From a virus, in IMG/VR virus record IMGVR_UViG_3300025889_000407, positions 1 to 35,848 of that record: DNA of 35,848 nt. The stretch is one strand, 5' to 3'. This document shows positions 1-7,275 of the stretch, piece after piece. The position numbers were made by a program, and so were the translations under genes. Each line of letters opens with the position of its first letter. The first letter of the stretch is position 1. The notes under the pieces are model-generated. The model was not told the origin of the DNA. It saw nothing but the letters and a program-made list of their open reading frames with translations, and made no database searches.

Positions 1-1256
1 CGACGCAAACAGGTACGGGGTTGGTTCAGAGTGGCACCGCAAATCGCATGGCCATTTTTACAACCATAGGCTCTACGGCTGCTGTCCCTGTTGTTGACTT
101 CGACGCCCGAGCATTCACCCCCGGCGTATCCACAGCAGTCTGCCCTGATGGTGCAACCTATACCGTCAATGGCAATGTCTCAATCAAGCAGAACATCCCG
201 AGCAAGTGGGATGCAGATGGGCCTTACGGGTATCTGGCTGAGGAGGCTAGGACTAATATTGCGTTGTATTCGGAGTCTTTTGCTGGTGCGGCGTGGGGGC
301 GCTCAGGGTCAAACTCAACGTATGCCGACAATTATGCTATTGCTCCTGACGGCTCTAAGACTGCCATGCAGCTTGTTGATGATAGCTCCACAGGGACTGG
401 CAATGTTTCTGTATATCAGTCAGTCACCATCGCTTCGGCCACAGATTACACCTTTAGCGCATATCTCAAGGCAGACCAGCTTAGTTGGGTTGCGCTGAAT
501 AATGTTCTTTTTGACACTGGTGGCACTGCTTGGTTCGACTTGGCAAATGGAGTGGTCGGCACAGTCGCTGGCTCAATGTCTGATGCAGGAATCGAATACG
601 CTGGAGATGGTTGGTACAGGTGCTGGGCTGTTTTTCAGTCTACAACCGACTTAGCTGGTCAGATAAGATTCTACCCCGCTCCTGCTGACAACACTTTGAC
701 CGTAGACCTCGACGGCACATCATCAATCCTAGTATGGGGCGCACAACTCGAAGCAGGCTCCTTCCCCACCACCTACCAGCCCACAGCAGCATCAAGCGTG
801 GCTCGCAATGCCGATGTGCTGACATACAGCGCAACGGGGAATGCTGATAGTTTCCCGATGACGGTGAGTGTTGATGTGACGCCTTCGGTACGGGCAACGC
901 TTCAGCGAATTATCTCTGTAGACGACAACTCAGCTAACAATCGAGTCCAAATCAACCTCAATAACGGGATTTCTAGGCTCTATGTTCAGGCAACAACAGC
1001 CCAAGCATCAATAGACGACACCTCCGTATTGATAATCGGTGGCACATCAACATTAACTGGCGCAGTGGCAGTGAATGACGTTGAAAGCTATACAAATGGA
1101 GTGAGCGTAGGCACTCCAGACACTTCGGCAACTATGCCGTCTGGGTTGCTGGAAATTGATATTGGTAGCTATAGCAGCGCTTATGCCAACGGCAACATCC
1201 GTAACGTCAAGATATTCAACAAGCGCCTCAATGACTCGCAGGTGAAAACGCTATGA
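1..1256 (+). CDS. Tail fibre/tail appendage protein, C-terminal part (5' truncated)
   Basis: The reading frame is open from base 3 to the TGA at 1254-1256 and has no convincing start. The first possible start is a TTG at 21, with no ribosome binding site, so the gene enters from outside the window. The product is a beta-rich, Thr/Ser/Asn-rich structural protein. It holds a segment ending in YLAEEARTNIALYSESF, which is typical of phage tail appendages, followed by a carbohydrate-binding or jelly-roll-like stretch (YTFSAYLKAD, WYRCWAVF, DLDGTSSILVWGAQLEAGSFPTTYQ). The C-terminal 150 residues resemble a second lectin-like beta domain. Its likely role is host-receptor recognition at the tail tip. 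It probably belongs to the same gene as the open frame that leaves the right end of the window, since the two ends carry the same domain style. The next gene overlaps its stop by 4 nt. Confidence 0.75.
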   Translation, partial: TQTGTGLVQSGTANRMAIFTTIGSTAAVPVVDFDARAFTPGVSTAVCPDGATYTVNGNVSIKQNIPSKWDADGPYGYLAEEARTNIALYSESFAGAAWGRSGSNSTYADNYAIAPDGSKTAMQLVDDSSTGTGNVSVYQSVTIASATDYTFSAYLKADQLSWVALNNVLFDTGGTAWFDLANGVVGTVAGSMSDAGIEYAGDGWYRCWAVFQSTTDLAGQIRFYPAPADNTLTVDLDGTSSILVWGAQLEAGSFPTTYQPTAASSVARNADVLTYSATGNADSFPMTVSVDVTPSVRATLQRIISVDDNSANNRVQINLNNGISRLYVQATTAQASIDDTSVLIIGGTSTLTGAVAVNDVESYTNGVSVGTPDTSATMPSGLLEIDIGSYSSAYANGNIRNVKIFNKRLNDSQVKTL

Positions 1257-2110
1257 ACTACATAAGCATTTGCACCGACCTGGCCCAACTCGCCACAGAC
1301 TTTCCTGACCTGTTCGATGCGGAAGCAGGCGACCCTAAGCGCGGCAAGCTGATTGGCTGGAGTGGCGACTACACTGTCTACAACAGCAACCAGAGCATGA
1401 AGGTGCTGACAAGCATTGAGGGCTTAGACGAGATTGCTGAGAAGGACTACATCACCGTTACATCATACGAGGAAATCTTTGGATACCGCAGACAGGTTGT
1501 ATTGGATGACGTACCTCAGTTCGGAGAACCTACGGTTACGGTTGTACCAGCCTACACCCCTCAAGTCATCACAAGATACGAGGACGATCTCGACAGGCCG
1601 ATTTACAAGGTTGTCAGACACGAAAAGCAAAAGACCGTAACAAGGACTCACGACGAGGAAGGGAATGAATACCCCGAGCCTCTGGTTGTCCCTGTAGTCA
1701 AAGTCTCATACACCTACACAGAGGACGGTGAGATCGACCAGACCATCGAGACCCCTGTCATGGTGCTGGATTATTACGAGACAACCGACGAGATCGAGGG
1801 CTACCACCAGAAGCCTATTTACGGCCCACAGCAGGAATGGATACAGGTGCTTGAGCCTACGGGTGAAGTGGACGAGTTTGATAACCCGATCATGGTGGAC
1901 AACGGCTACTGGCAGGATGTTGTGATTCCTGAATCATCCTACGAGACACCGAATCCCATCATGGAGGAAGTGCCGGGGAATGCAGAACTGAAAGCCCTGT
2001 ACGACTCCATCTATGACCAGACCCCTGTGACTGACGAGGAAGGCAATGTACATACGCCACCGAAGCTGTTTGCTGTGCCTGGGGGCGCTCCAACGGATCA
2101 CTTGCTCTGA
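1253..2110 (+). CDS. Hypothetical acidic virion-locus protein (285 aa)
   Basis: I do not recognise a family. The ATG at 1253 overlaps the tail fibre stop (ATGA arrangement). The N-terminal 70 residues look globular. The middle (about residues 75-230) is acidic and rich in Tyr, Val, Thr, Pro and Glu, with repeated short beta-like strings such as YEDDLDRPIYKVV and YETTDEIEGYHQKPIYGP. The C-terminus is Pro-rich. Its position directly after the fibre gene would suit a fibre-associated structural protein or a fibre assembly factor, but this rests only on position. No signal peptide or membrane segment is visible. The coding frame is supported by its length, its packing with both neighbours, and the absence of a better frame. 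Confidence 0.7.
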   Translation: MNYISICTDLAQLATDFPDLFDAEAGDPKRGKLIGWSGDYTVYNSNQSMKVLTSIEGLDEIAEKDYITVTSYEEIFGYRRQVVLDDVPQFGEPTVTVVPAYTPQVITRYEDDLDRPIYKVVRHEKQKTVTRTHDEEGNEYPEPLVVPVVKVSYTYTEDGEIDQTIETPVMVLDYYETTDEIEGYHQKPIYGPQQEWIQVLEPTGEVDEFDNPIMVDNGYWQDVVIPESSYETPNPIMEEVPGNAELKALYDSIYDQTPVTDEEGNVHTPPKLFAVPGGAPTDHLL

Positions 2111-2511
2111 TGTTTGGCTGGTTCAAAAGATCGCCTGAAGAAAAGTTCGCAAAGGCTGTCTATCGCCTTGATCGCGGGTTTGATTACAAGTCTGAGCGAT
2201 ACGAGAAGTTGTTTTCTGTCCCGATGTGCATTGCCAGGGGCGGCGGTGACTGTGATGACAAGGCGGATATGTGGTATCGCGCTCTGAAAGCATGGGGCTT
2301 TGCGCCGAAGGTTGTTCATGGTTCTTATCGTGGCGTCCTACACGCTGCGGTTTTGTGCTGGATAGGGCAAAAGAATTTCGTGTTCTGTAATGCAGAGGGG
2401 CGTCTGGCGGAGGCTGATCGCTACCTTGGCGGAAACATGACCGGGTACAGGATCTTGTCTGACGCCGATTATGAGATGTGGTGCAAGATGTACAGAGTTG
2501 ATCGCGTATGA
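2110..2511 (+). CDS. Transglutaminase-like cysteine protease-fold protein
   Basis: The 133-aa product carries the hallmarks of the bacterial transglutaminase-like fold. There is a Cys at residue 48 in GGGDCDDKA, a His at 78 in GVLHAAVL, and an acidic/amide position near residue 94 (FVFCNAEG), spaced as in the Cys-His-Asp/Asn triad. Members of this fold act as cysteine peptidases, amidases or cross-linking enzymes. The substrate here cannot be read from the sequence. The protein has no signal peptide. The ATG at 2110 shares a base with the previous TGA, and the stop overlaps the start of the PAS gene, so translation is probably coupled. Possible roles are processing or cross-linking of virion proteins or attack on host peptidoglycan peptides; all are inference. 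The third triad residue is less certain than the Cys and His. Confidence 0.72.
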   Translation: MFGWFKRSPEEKFAKAVYRLDRGFDYKSERYEKLFSVPMCIARGGGDCDDKADMWYRALKAWGFAPKVVHGSYRGVLHAAVLCWIGQKNFVFCNAEGRLAEADRYLGGNMTGYRILSDADYEMWCKMYRVDRV

Positions 2512-3002
2512 GCATGGAAAGGAAGGGGCGGTTTGACAGGATTGACCACCAGATCAGCCGGATCGAAAGCATCTTCGATAAGATGTCGGAAGCAGACCTG
2601 GAAAGTTTCGAGAAGGCGCTGTCCAACGACGGGCCTCTATCCGGGATGCTGGCTGAGTATTGCGAACACGCGCCCATCCCTATGTGGATGAAAAACCGTG
2701 AAGGTAAGATGCTCTGGTTCAATGAGACGTACACAAAAGTTTATGGTGATTTTGCCTCGGTGGAAAACTACATCGGCAACTCCGATTCGGTGGCATGGAG
2801 TGAAGAGACTGTCCTGAACTTTGACGAGAACGACAAAAAGGTAATTGAAACGATGGAGCCTGTCTTCTGCATTGAAAAGCTGTGGAACAGCAGGGTAAAG
2901 GAATACGAACTACTCCAGGTTATCAAGTGGCCAATAGCAGCGGAGAATAAAGTTGTGGTTGGTGTTGCAGGCTTGGGGGTAGGTTTTCACAGGGTAGCGT
3001 GA
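2508..3002 (+). CDS. PAS-domain protein
   Basis: This 164-aa protein has a short helical N-terminus (residues 1-45) followed by one PAS-like sensor domain (about 48-160). Typical PAS features are the opening APIPMWMKNREG, then LWFNETYTKVYG, a long central helix, and the final strands IKWPIAAENKVVVGVAG. PAS domains sense small molecules, redox state or light, or mediate protein contacts. No kinase, cyclase or DNA-binding output domain is attached. The ATG at 2508 overlaps the upstream stop, and the TGA overlaps the next start, placing it inside a coupled three-gene cassette in the tail region. A stand-alone PAS protein at this place in a podovirus is unusual, and I know of no established role for it. 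Confidence 0.72.
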   Translation: MSMERKGRFDRIDHQISRIESIFDKMSEADLESFEKALSNDGPLSGMLAEYCEHAPIPMWMKNREGKMLWFNETYTKVYGDFASVENYIGNSDSVAWSEETVLNFDENDKKVIETMEPVFCIEKLWNSRVKEYELLQVIKWPIAAENKVVVGVAGLGVGFHRVA

Positions 3003-3220
3003 TGAGCGACGATCTGGAAGAACAGACGAGTTTTGCGGTGCTTCGGCCTTTGATTATCTCGACGCTGAAAGACTTGAAGCAGGAGAGCAAAGACCAGGTG
3101 CAGGAGATCAACGACCTGAAGACAAAGTATGCGCTTCTGAACCAGAAGGTTGCTTTGTATGCGGCGGCGGTGAGTGCCGGTGCTGCCGTTGTCATTCAAA
3201 TGGCTAAGGAATTCTTATGA
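3002..3220 (+). CDS. Small coiled-coil, single-span membrane protein (XhlA/holin-like)
   Basis: The 72-aa product has a charged, heptad-like helix (residues about 15-48, LKQESKDQVQEINDLKTKYALLNQKV split over two turns of coil) followed by one hydrophobic span near the C-terminus (VALYAAAVSAGAAVVIQMA) and a short charged tail. This layout resembles XhlA-type or other small phage lysis/holin-associated proteins. I start it at the ATG at 3002, which overlaps the PAS gene stop; a GTG at 2999 is the alternative. Its 3' end overlaps tail tube A by 4 nt. It could be a holin, since no other holin candidate is evident, or a tail-associated membrane protein. The assignment rests on topology only. Confidence 0.6.
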   Translation: MSDDLEEQTSFAVLRPLIISTLKDLKQESKDQVQEINDLKTKYALLNQKVALYAAAVSAGAAVVIQMAKEFL

Positions 3221-3861
3221 GTACAGACGTTGAAATTTCAAACATGGCGTTGTCCATGATCGGTCAAAGCGAAATCTCAAGCCTGGCCGGGACTGACAAC
3301 GTATCGAAGACTTGCAACGTGCATTTCCAGCAAGCGGTGGATTGGGTGCTGCGTCAAAGAGAGTGGAAGGATGCGGTCTATCGCGCTGCCTTGTCTACGC
3401 CAGACGGGACGCCTGCTTATGGTTGGGATCACTACTACGACCAGCCAGCTTCGTGCCTGAGAGTCCTGGACGTTCGAGCCACGCAACTTGAAGACTATGC
3501 TGAAAATCCTGATCCCTGGTCGTTCGAGCGAGGCAGGATTTACTGCAACATCGCAGACGGGATCAAAGTGAAATACCTCACTCAATTAGCAGCAACGTCG
3601 CTGCCTTCTCACGTTGTTGATGTGGTTGCCCTGGAGCTTGCCAGGCGGATCTGCATACCGATAACGCAAAGCTCAAAGATGCTGGATGACCTTAATGTTC
3701 GGATGTTTGGGGTCGGGAAAGAGGACAAGGGAGTCCTGGGTGAAGCCGCTGCGATTGATGGAATGCAGGGTCGTAACATGAAGGTTCGTTCAAGCAATTT
3801 GGTTAAGGTTCGGATGCAGGGAACATTCCTGGCCGGGCCTTATGTCTATGACTACAGGTAA
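3217..3861 (+). CDS. Tail tube protein A, T7 gp11-like (gatekeeper)
   Basis: The 214-aa protein resembles T7 gp11-type tail tubular protein A, which forms a ring below the connector. The recognisable part is the N-terminus: ISNMALSMIGQSEIS, then a helix with TCNVHFQQAVDWVLRQ and REWKDAVYRAAL. This is the usual pattern of small tail adaptor proteins that end in a beta-sandwich. Its length is close to the roughly 200 aa of T7 gp11. It precedes the tail tube B gene, as in T7-like phages, although here a pair of small genes lies between them. The ATG at 3217 overlaps the upstream stop. Confidence 0.85.
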   Translation: MSTDVEISNMALSMIGQSEISSLAGTDNVSKTCNVHFQQAVDWVLRQREWKDAVYRAALSTPDGTPAYGWDHYYDQPASCLRVLDVRATQLEDYAENPDPWSFERGRIYCNIADGIKVKYLTQLAATSLPSHVVDVVALELARRICIPITQSSKMLDDLNVRMFGVGKEDKGVLGEAAAIDGMQGRNMKVRSSNLVKVRMQGTFLAGPYVYDYR

Positions 3862-3866
3862 CGATT

Positions 3867-4286
3867 ATGCCTAACGTAAAGATTTCAGACCTGACCCTGA
3901 AGTCATCTCCTGCCGGAACTGATGAGTTTGAGCTTCAGGAAACGGGCGGAGGTGCGTCAAAGAAAACGACCCTTGATGACATTTTGGGCGCGCTGACCGC
4001 TGCCAGGTGCCGGGTTAGTGGTGCGGGAACATTGCAAACCGGGTCTGTCGGCGTTACGAGCGCAGCGAAAACGGCATTGGGAAAGTATGACGTTACGCTT
4101 TCAAGCGCGATAACGAATGCTTCTACGGTGCAGCTTTTGGCAGGCGTTGTGTCCTCGTCAAACAGGATTATCACGACGAAGATGGATACCACGTTCACGA
4201 CAACTATCGTGAATGTTTGGATTACTGACAGCGCCGGAACCTATTACGACGAAGATTTCTCCTTGCTCGTTCTGGATGAAGGCTAA
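3867..4286 (+). CDS. Small structural protein, first of a paralogous pair
   Basis: The 139-aa product begins with an extended N-terminus (ISDLTLKSSPAGTDEFELQE) typical of phage baseplate or tail-attachment peptides that hold short motifs of the form LxxSSPxxTDE. It continues as a beta-rich domain ending in YYDEDFSLLVLDEG. It aligns over its whole length with the next gene: KSSP-x2-TDE near the N-terminus, L(Q/K)TGSVG in the middle, TNxxT, and DFS(L/I)LV(L/F)DE at the C-terminus. The likely role is a virion decoration or tail accessory protein attached at the A/B tail interface. That role is inferred from position between the two tail tube genes. The ATG lies 6 nt after the tail tube A stop. 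Confidence 0.7.
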   Translation: MPNVKISDLTLKSSPAGTDEFELQETGGGASKKTTLDDILGALTAARCRVSGAGTLQTGSVGVTSAAKTALGKYDVTLSSAITNASTVQLLAGVVSSSNRIITTKMDTTFTTTIVNVWITDSAGTYYDEDFSLLVLDEG

Positions 4287-4696
4287 TGGCTGACGAGGAA
4301 ATCAACGACCAGACGCTAAAGTCATCGCCAGTCGATACTGACGAGCTTTGGCTTGAGTCCAGCGGAGAAACTCGCCGGACGAGGGTTTCTGACATTCGCA
4401 ACAAATGGGTTCATGCCAGGGGGAGAGTTGATAATCTTGGATCTGGCAACCTGAAAACCGGGTCTGTTGGCATCGCCAGCATCAACCAAGTTGCTCCCGG
4501 CCAGGTTGATGTCACTCTTGAGAATCCGGTGACTAACGTCAACACGGCCCTTGTTTTTCTGACATCGCCTCTCAGTTCTGGCGGCGGTTACGTCACATAC
4601 GTTTTTCAGTCCACCACAGTCATTCGCGTTTATTCGTGGGTTTCTGGTTCTTACTGGAATGGAGATTTTTCAATACTGGTTTTTGACGAGGCGTAA
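4286..4696 (+). CDS. Small structural protein, second of a paralogous pair
   Basis: This 136-aa protein is a diverged duplicate of the preceding gene. The two share the N-terminal attachment-like segment (QTLKSSPVDTDELWLE), the central LKTGSVGIAS, the VTLENPVTNVNTA strand, and the C-terminal YWNGDFSILVFDEA. Overall identity looks low to moderate, so the duplication is old or the copies diverged quickly. The ATG overlaps the preceding gene's TAA by one base, and its own stop overlaps the tail tube B start by one base. The two copies may form a hetero-oligomer or alternative versions of one accessory layer. I cannot tell which from sequence. Confidence 0.7.
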   Translation: MADEEINDQTLKSSPVDTDELWLESSGETRRTRVSDIRNKWVHARGRVDNLGSGNLKTGSVGIASINQVAPGQVDVTLENPVTNVNTALVFLTSPLSSGGGYVTYVFQSTTVIRVYSWVSGSYWNGDFSILVFDEA

Positions 4697-7275
4697 TGAA
4701 AGTTTACCCGGTACAAAACAGGTTCACGGCAGGGGAGATTTCTCCGAAGCTGCATTCGCGCTCTGACATCGAGGGGTATTCTGCCGGGTGCAAGACGCTG
4801 GAAAACTTCATTGCTTTGCGTCATGGCTCTATCGAGCGCAGGGACGGGACAAGGATCGTGTCGACACATGCCGGATACCGGGCAAAACTCTTTGAGTTCC
4901 CAATCTCTGACACGCTGGCTTTCTGCGCGACCTTTTCCAGCAACGGGTTCCTTTATCTGGATGACCGTGACGGGAATCTTCACGGAGACAACCTGGTTGC
5001 CAATCCGAAATTTTCCAGCGACCTTGATTCCTGGATTGACGGAAGCACTGGTCTGGGCAATGTTGACTGGCTCGATGGGCGAGCCCTGTTCCAAACTGGA
5101 TACACTGGCGCAACTGACCTGGCGAAACTGAGTCAGACCTTCACGATTGACGATGCAGTCCTGAGCAACGACCACCTTCTTCGCATCGAAGGCGAATGGG
5201 TAAGGGGTGCGGCGACACTCGACATAAAGCTCGGCACAACTGCCGGTGGTAGTGATTTGATCAACCAGTCGATTGCCGTTCAAGACGAGCCGGTTGATAT
5301 TTCGTTTTTGGTTAATCCTGGCTCTGCTATTGGTGAACGATATACGGCGGAAGGTGATCGTCGCGTCGATTCTTCTGGCAACGTCCTGATTATATCTGGC
5401 GCTGTTGTTTATCTGACCATAGAGGTTGATGGCAACGGCGAGAGCGAAGAAGGCGTCTGGTGGGTTGACCTGGTTTCATTCAGGGAGCGCAACGCTGGAC
5501 TGTCTGCTGAGACAGCCTTGGCCCATCCGTATGACGCGCATGATTTGGCGCAGATGCAGGTTGAGATGGTTCCTGGCGAAGAACAGATGTATGTCGTTAC
5601 CGGTAGGAAGCCGCCCAGGGTGCTGTCCTACAATAGCGGCTCCTGGACGTTTGATGAGATTGACTTTGCCGGGCGTCCTGCTGCATGGACTGGTTACATT
5701 GATTACGACACAAGCGATGGTTCGGTTGAGCCTAACATCGGTGACGTTGTTGAAATCTTGACCGGCTACGCAAGCGGAGGTACGCCCGGTGACGTTTATC
5801 GCTTCCTGGGAACAGAAACGGATCTTGGTACGACAGACTACTCAACTGGCTCCTGGACAGATCTTGGCAAGGCTGATCTTCTTGATGGCGGCTACGATTA
5901 TTCAACAGATGATGGCTCCCGGCGCTTGAATCCTGGCGACAAGATTTTTCTGGTGGCTGGATATGTTGGCGGCGGTACGGCAGGGAACGTCTATCAGTGG
6001 GCTGGCACGATCAACCTTTCCACGAATGATTACACAGGAGATGACTGGACATCTCTTGGCGCAAAAGACGCCTACAACGCAACGGCAAATTTCCCTGGGA
6101 CTGTGACCTTCTTTGAGGGTCGATCCTGGTGGGCTGGCTACCCTGAGACACAAGACACGCTGAACGCATCAAAGTCTGCTGATTACACCGACCTTCGCCT
6201 GGGTGATGGCAATGACGCTGATGGTATTGAGGTGACGATTGACGATCACGCCTTGGTGCAGTGGATTCGGGGCGAGCAAGACCTTCTGCTTGGCACGAAG
6301 AATGGCGAATACATTTTCGTTGCTGAAGCCGGGCCAATTACGCCATCTGATATCAGTGCGAATAAGCAGTCTGCCAACGGGTCGGCCAACATGAAGGCCC
6401 AGGCGATAGGTAATTCTGTTGCCTACACATCCCTGGATGGCAGCAAGATCCGCGACATGGAGTACAAGTTCGTCGTGAATGGCTGGCAATCGATGGACAT
6501 CTCGTTCACGGCAGAACATCTTTTTGATGACACTGGCTACGGTCATGTGACAGAGATCCATTTCGCAAAAGATCCAGAATCAATCATCTGGTTTATCACT
6601 GAGCGCGGGTTCTTGATCGGCTGCACGTTTGACCCGGCGAATGATGTGATCGGCTGGCATCGGCATCCAACTAACGGAAAGGTTCTTGGCGGGACGGTGA
6701 TCCGCAACAAAGGGAAGGCTGAGTTGTGGCTTGCAATGGATCGGTATACCGGAGCGTCAAAAACGATCATGGTTGAGCGAATGTCAAAAAGCGCAACGAT
6801 GGATGCCCAGGCTGGTTACTACCAGGCGGTTGCCAGTACAGCTATTGCTGACTTTGTTCACCTGGCAGGGAAGACGGTCAACGTGAAGATGGATGGCGCC
6901 CAGGCTGATGACAAGGCGCTGGATTCAAGCGGAGATGCGACATCATCTGCTTCTGGCAATCTTGTTGAAGTCGGCATGGAGTTTACTGCGAAGATGGTAA
7001 CGCTTCCGACTGACGTACCTGTCCCTGGAGGAACTGGATACATTCACACATCCAGGTGGAACAAGCTCTATGCCCGGTTGTATAACTCATTCATTCCGAC
7101 AATCAACGGCCAGCTTCCCATTGCCCAGGTTACGGCAGGGAACGAATACGATGGGCTGGTGGACGTTGTAAATCTTGGGTGGGATCTCGACAGCAATAAC
7201 ACGATTGAAATGGCTGCGCCCTACAAGTGCAAAATCTCCGGCATCTTCGGGGAACTGACTGAGGAAATTCGATAA
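4696..7275 (+). CDS. Tail tube protein B / nozzle, T7 gp12-like
   Basis: The 859-aa protein starts with the signature of podovirus nozzle proteins: QNRFTAGEISPKLHSRSDI, YSAGCKTLENFIA, and GSIERRDGTRIV. These correspond to the N-terminus of T7 gp12-type tail tubular protein B (T7 gp12 is about 790 aa). It would form the conduit through which DNA leaves. Residues about 335-392 and 401-455 are two tandem copies of a module with the pattern D-G-S, PGDxxxL, GYxGGGTxGxVY, L-x-T-x-DY and W-x-L-G; a third copy is in the protein at 34237. The later part (EIHFAKDPESIIWFITERGFLIGCTFD) is the usual beta-propeller-like region. It sits directly after the paralogous pair, and its stop overlaps the next ATG. 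Confidence 0.9.
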   Translation: MKVYPVQNRFTAGEISPKLHSRSDIEGYSAGCKTLENFIALRHGSIERRDGTRIVSTHAGYRAKLFEFPISDTLAFCATFSSNGFLYLDDRDGNLHGDNLVANPKFSSDLDSWIDGSTGLGNVDWLDGRALFQTGYTGATDLAKLSQTFTIDDAVLSNDHLLRIEGEWVRGAATLDIKLGTTAGGSDLINQSIAVQDEPVDISFLVNPGSAIGERYTAEGDRRVDSSGNVLIISGAVVYLTIEVDGNGESEEGVWWVDLVSFRERNAGLSAETALAHPYDAHDLAQMQVEMVPGEEQMYVVTGRKPPRVLSYNSGSWTFDEIDFAGRPAAWTGYIDYDTSDGSVEPNIGDVVEILTGYASGGTPGDVYRFLGTETDLGTTDYSTGSWTDLGKADLLDGGYDYSTDDGSRRLNPGDKIFLVAGYVGGGTAGNVYQWAGTINLSTNDYTGDDWTSLGAKDAYNATANFPGTVTFFEGRSWWAGYPETQDTLNASKSADYTDLRLGDGNDADGIEVTIDDHALVQWIRGEQDLLLGTKNGEYIFVAEAGPITPSDISANKQSANGSANMKAQAIGNSVAYTSLDGSKIRDMEYKFVVNGWQSMDISFTAEHLFDDTGYGHVTEIHFAKDPESIIWFITERGFLIGCTFDPANDVIGWHRHPTNGKVLGGTVIRNKGKAELWLAMDRYTGASKTIMVERMSKSATMDAQAGYYQAVASTAIADFVHLAGKTVNVKMDGAQADDKALDSSGDATSSASGNLVEVGMEFTAKMVTLPTDVPVPGGTGYIHTSRWNKLYARLYNSFIPTINGQLPIAQVTAGNEYDGLVDVVNLGWDLDSNNTIEMAAPYKCKISGIFGELTEEIR

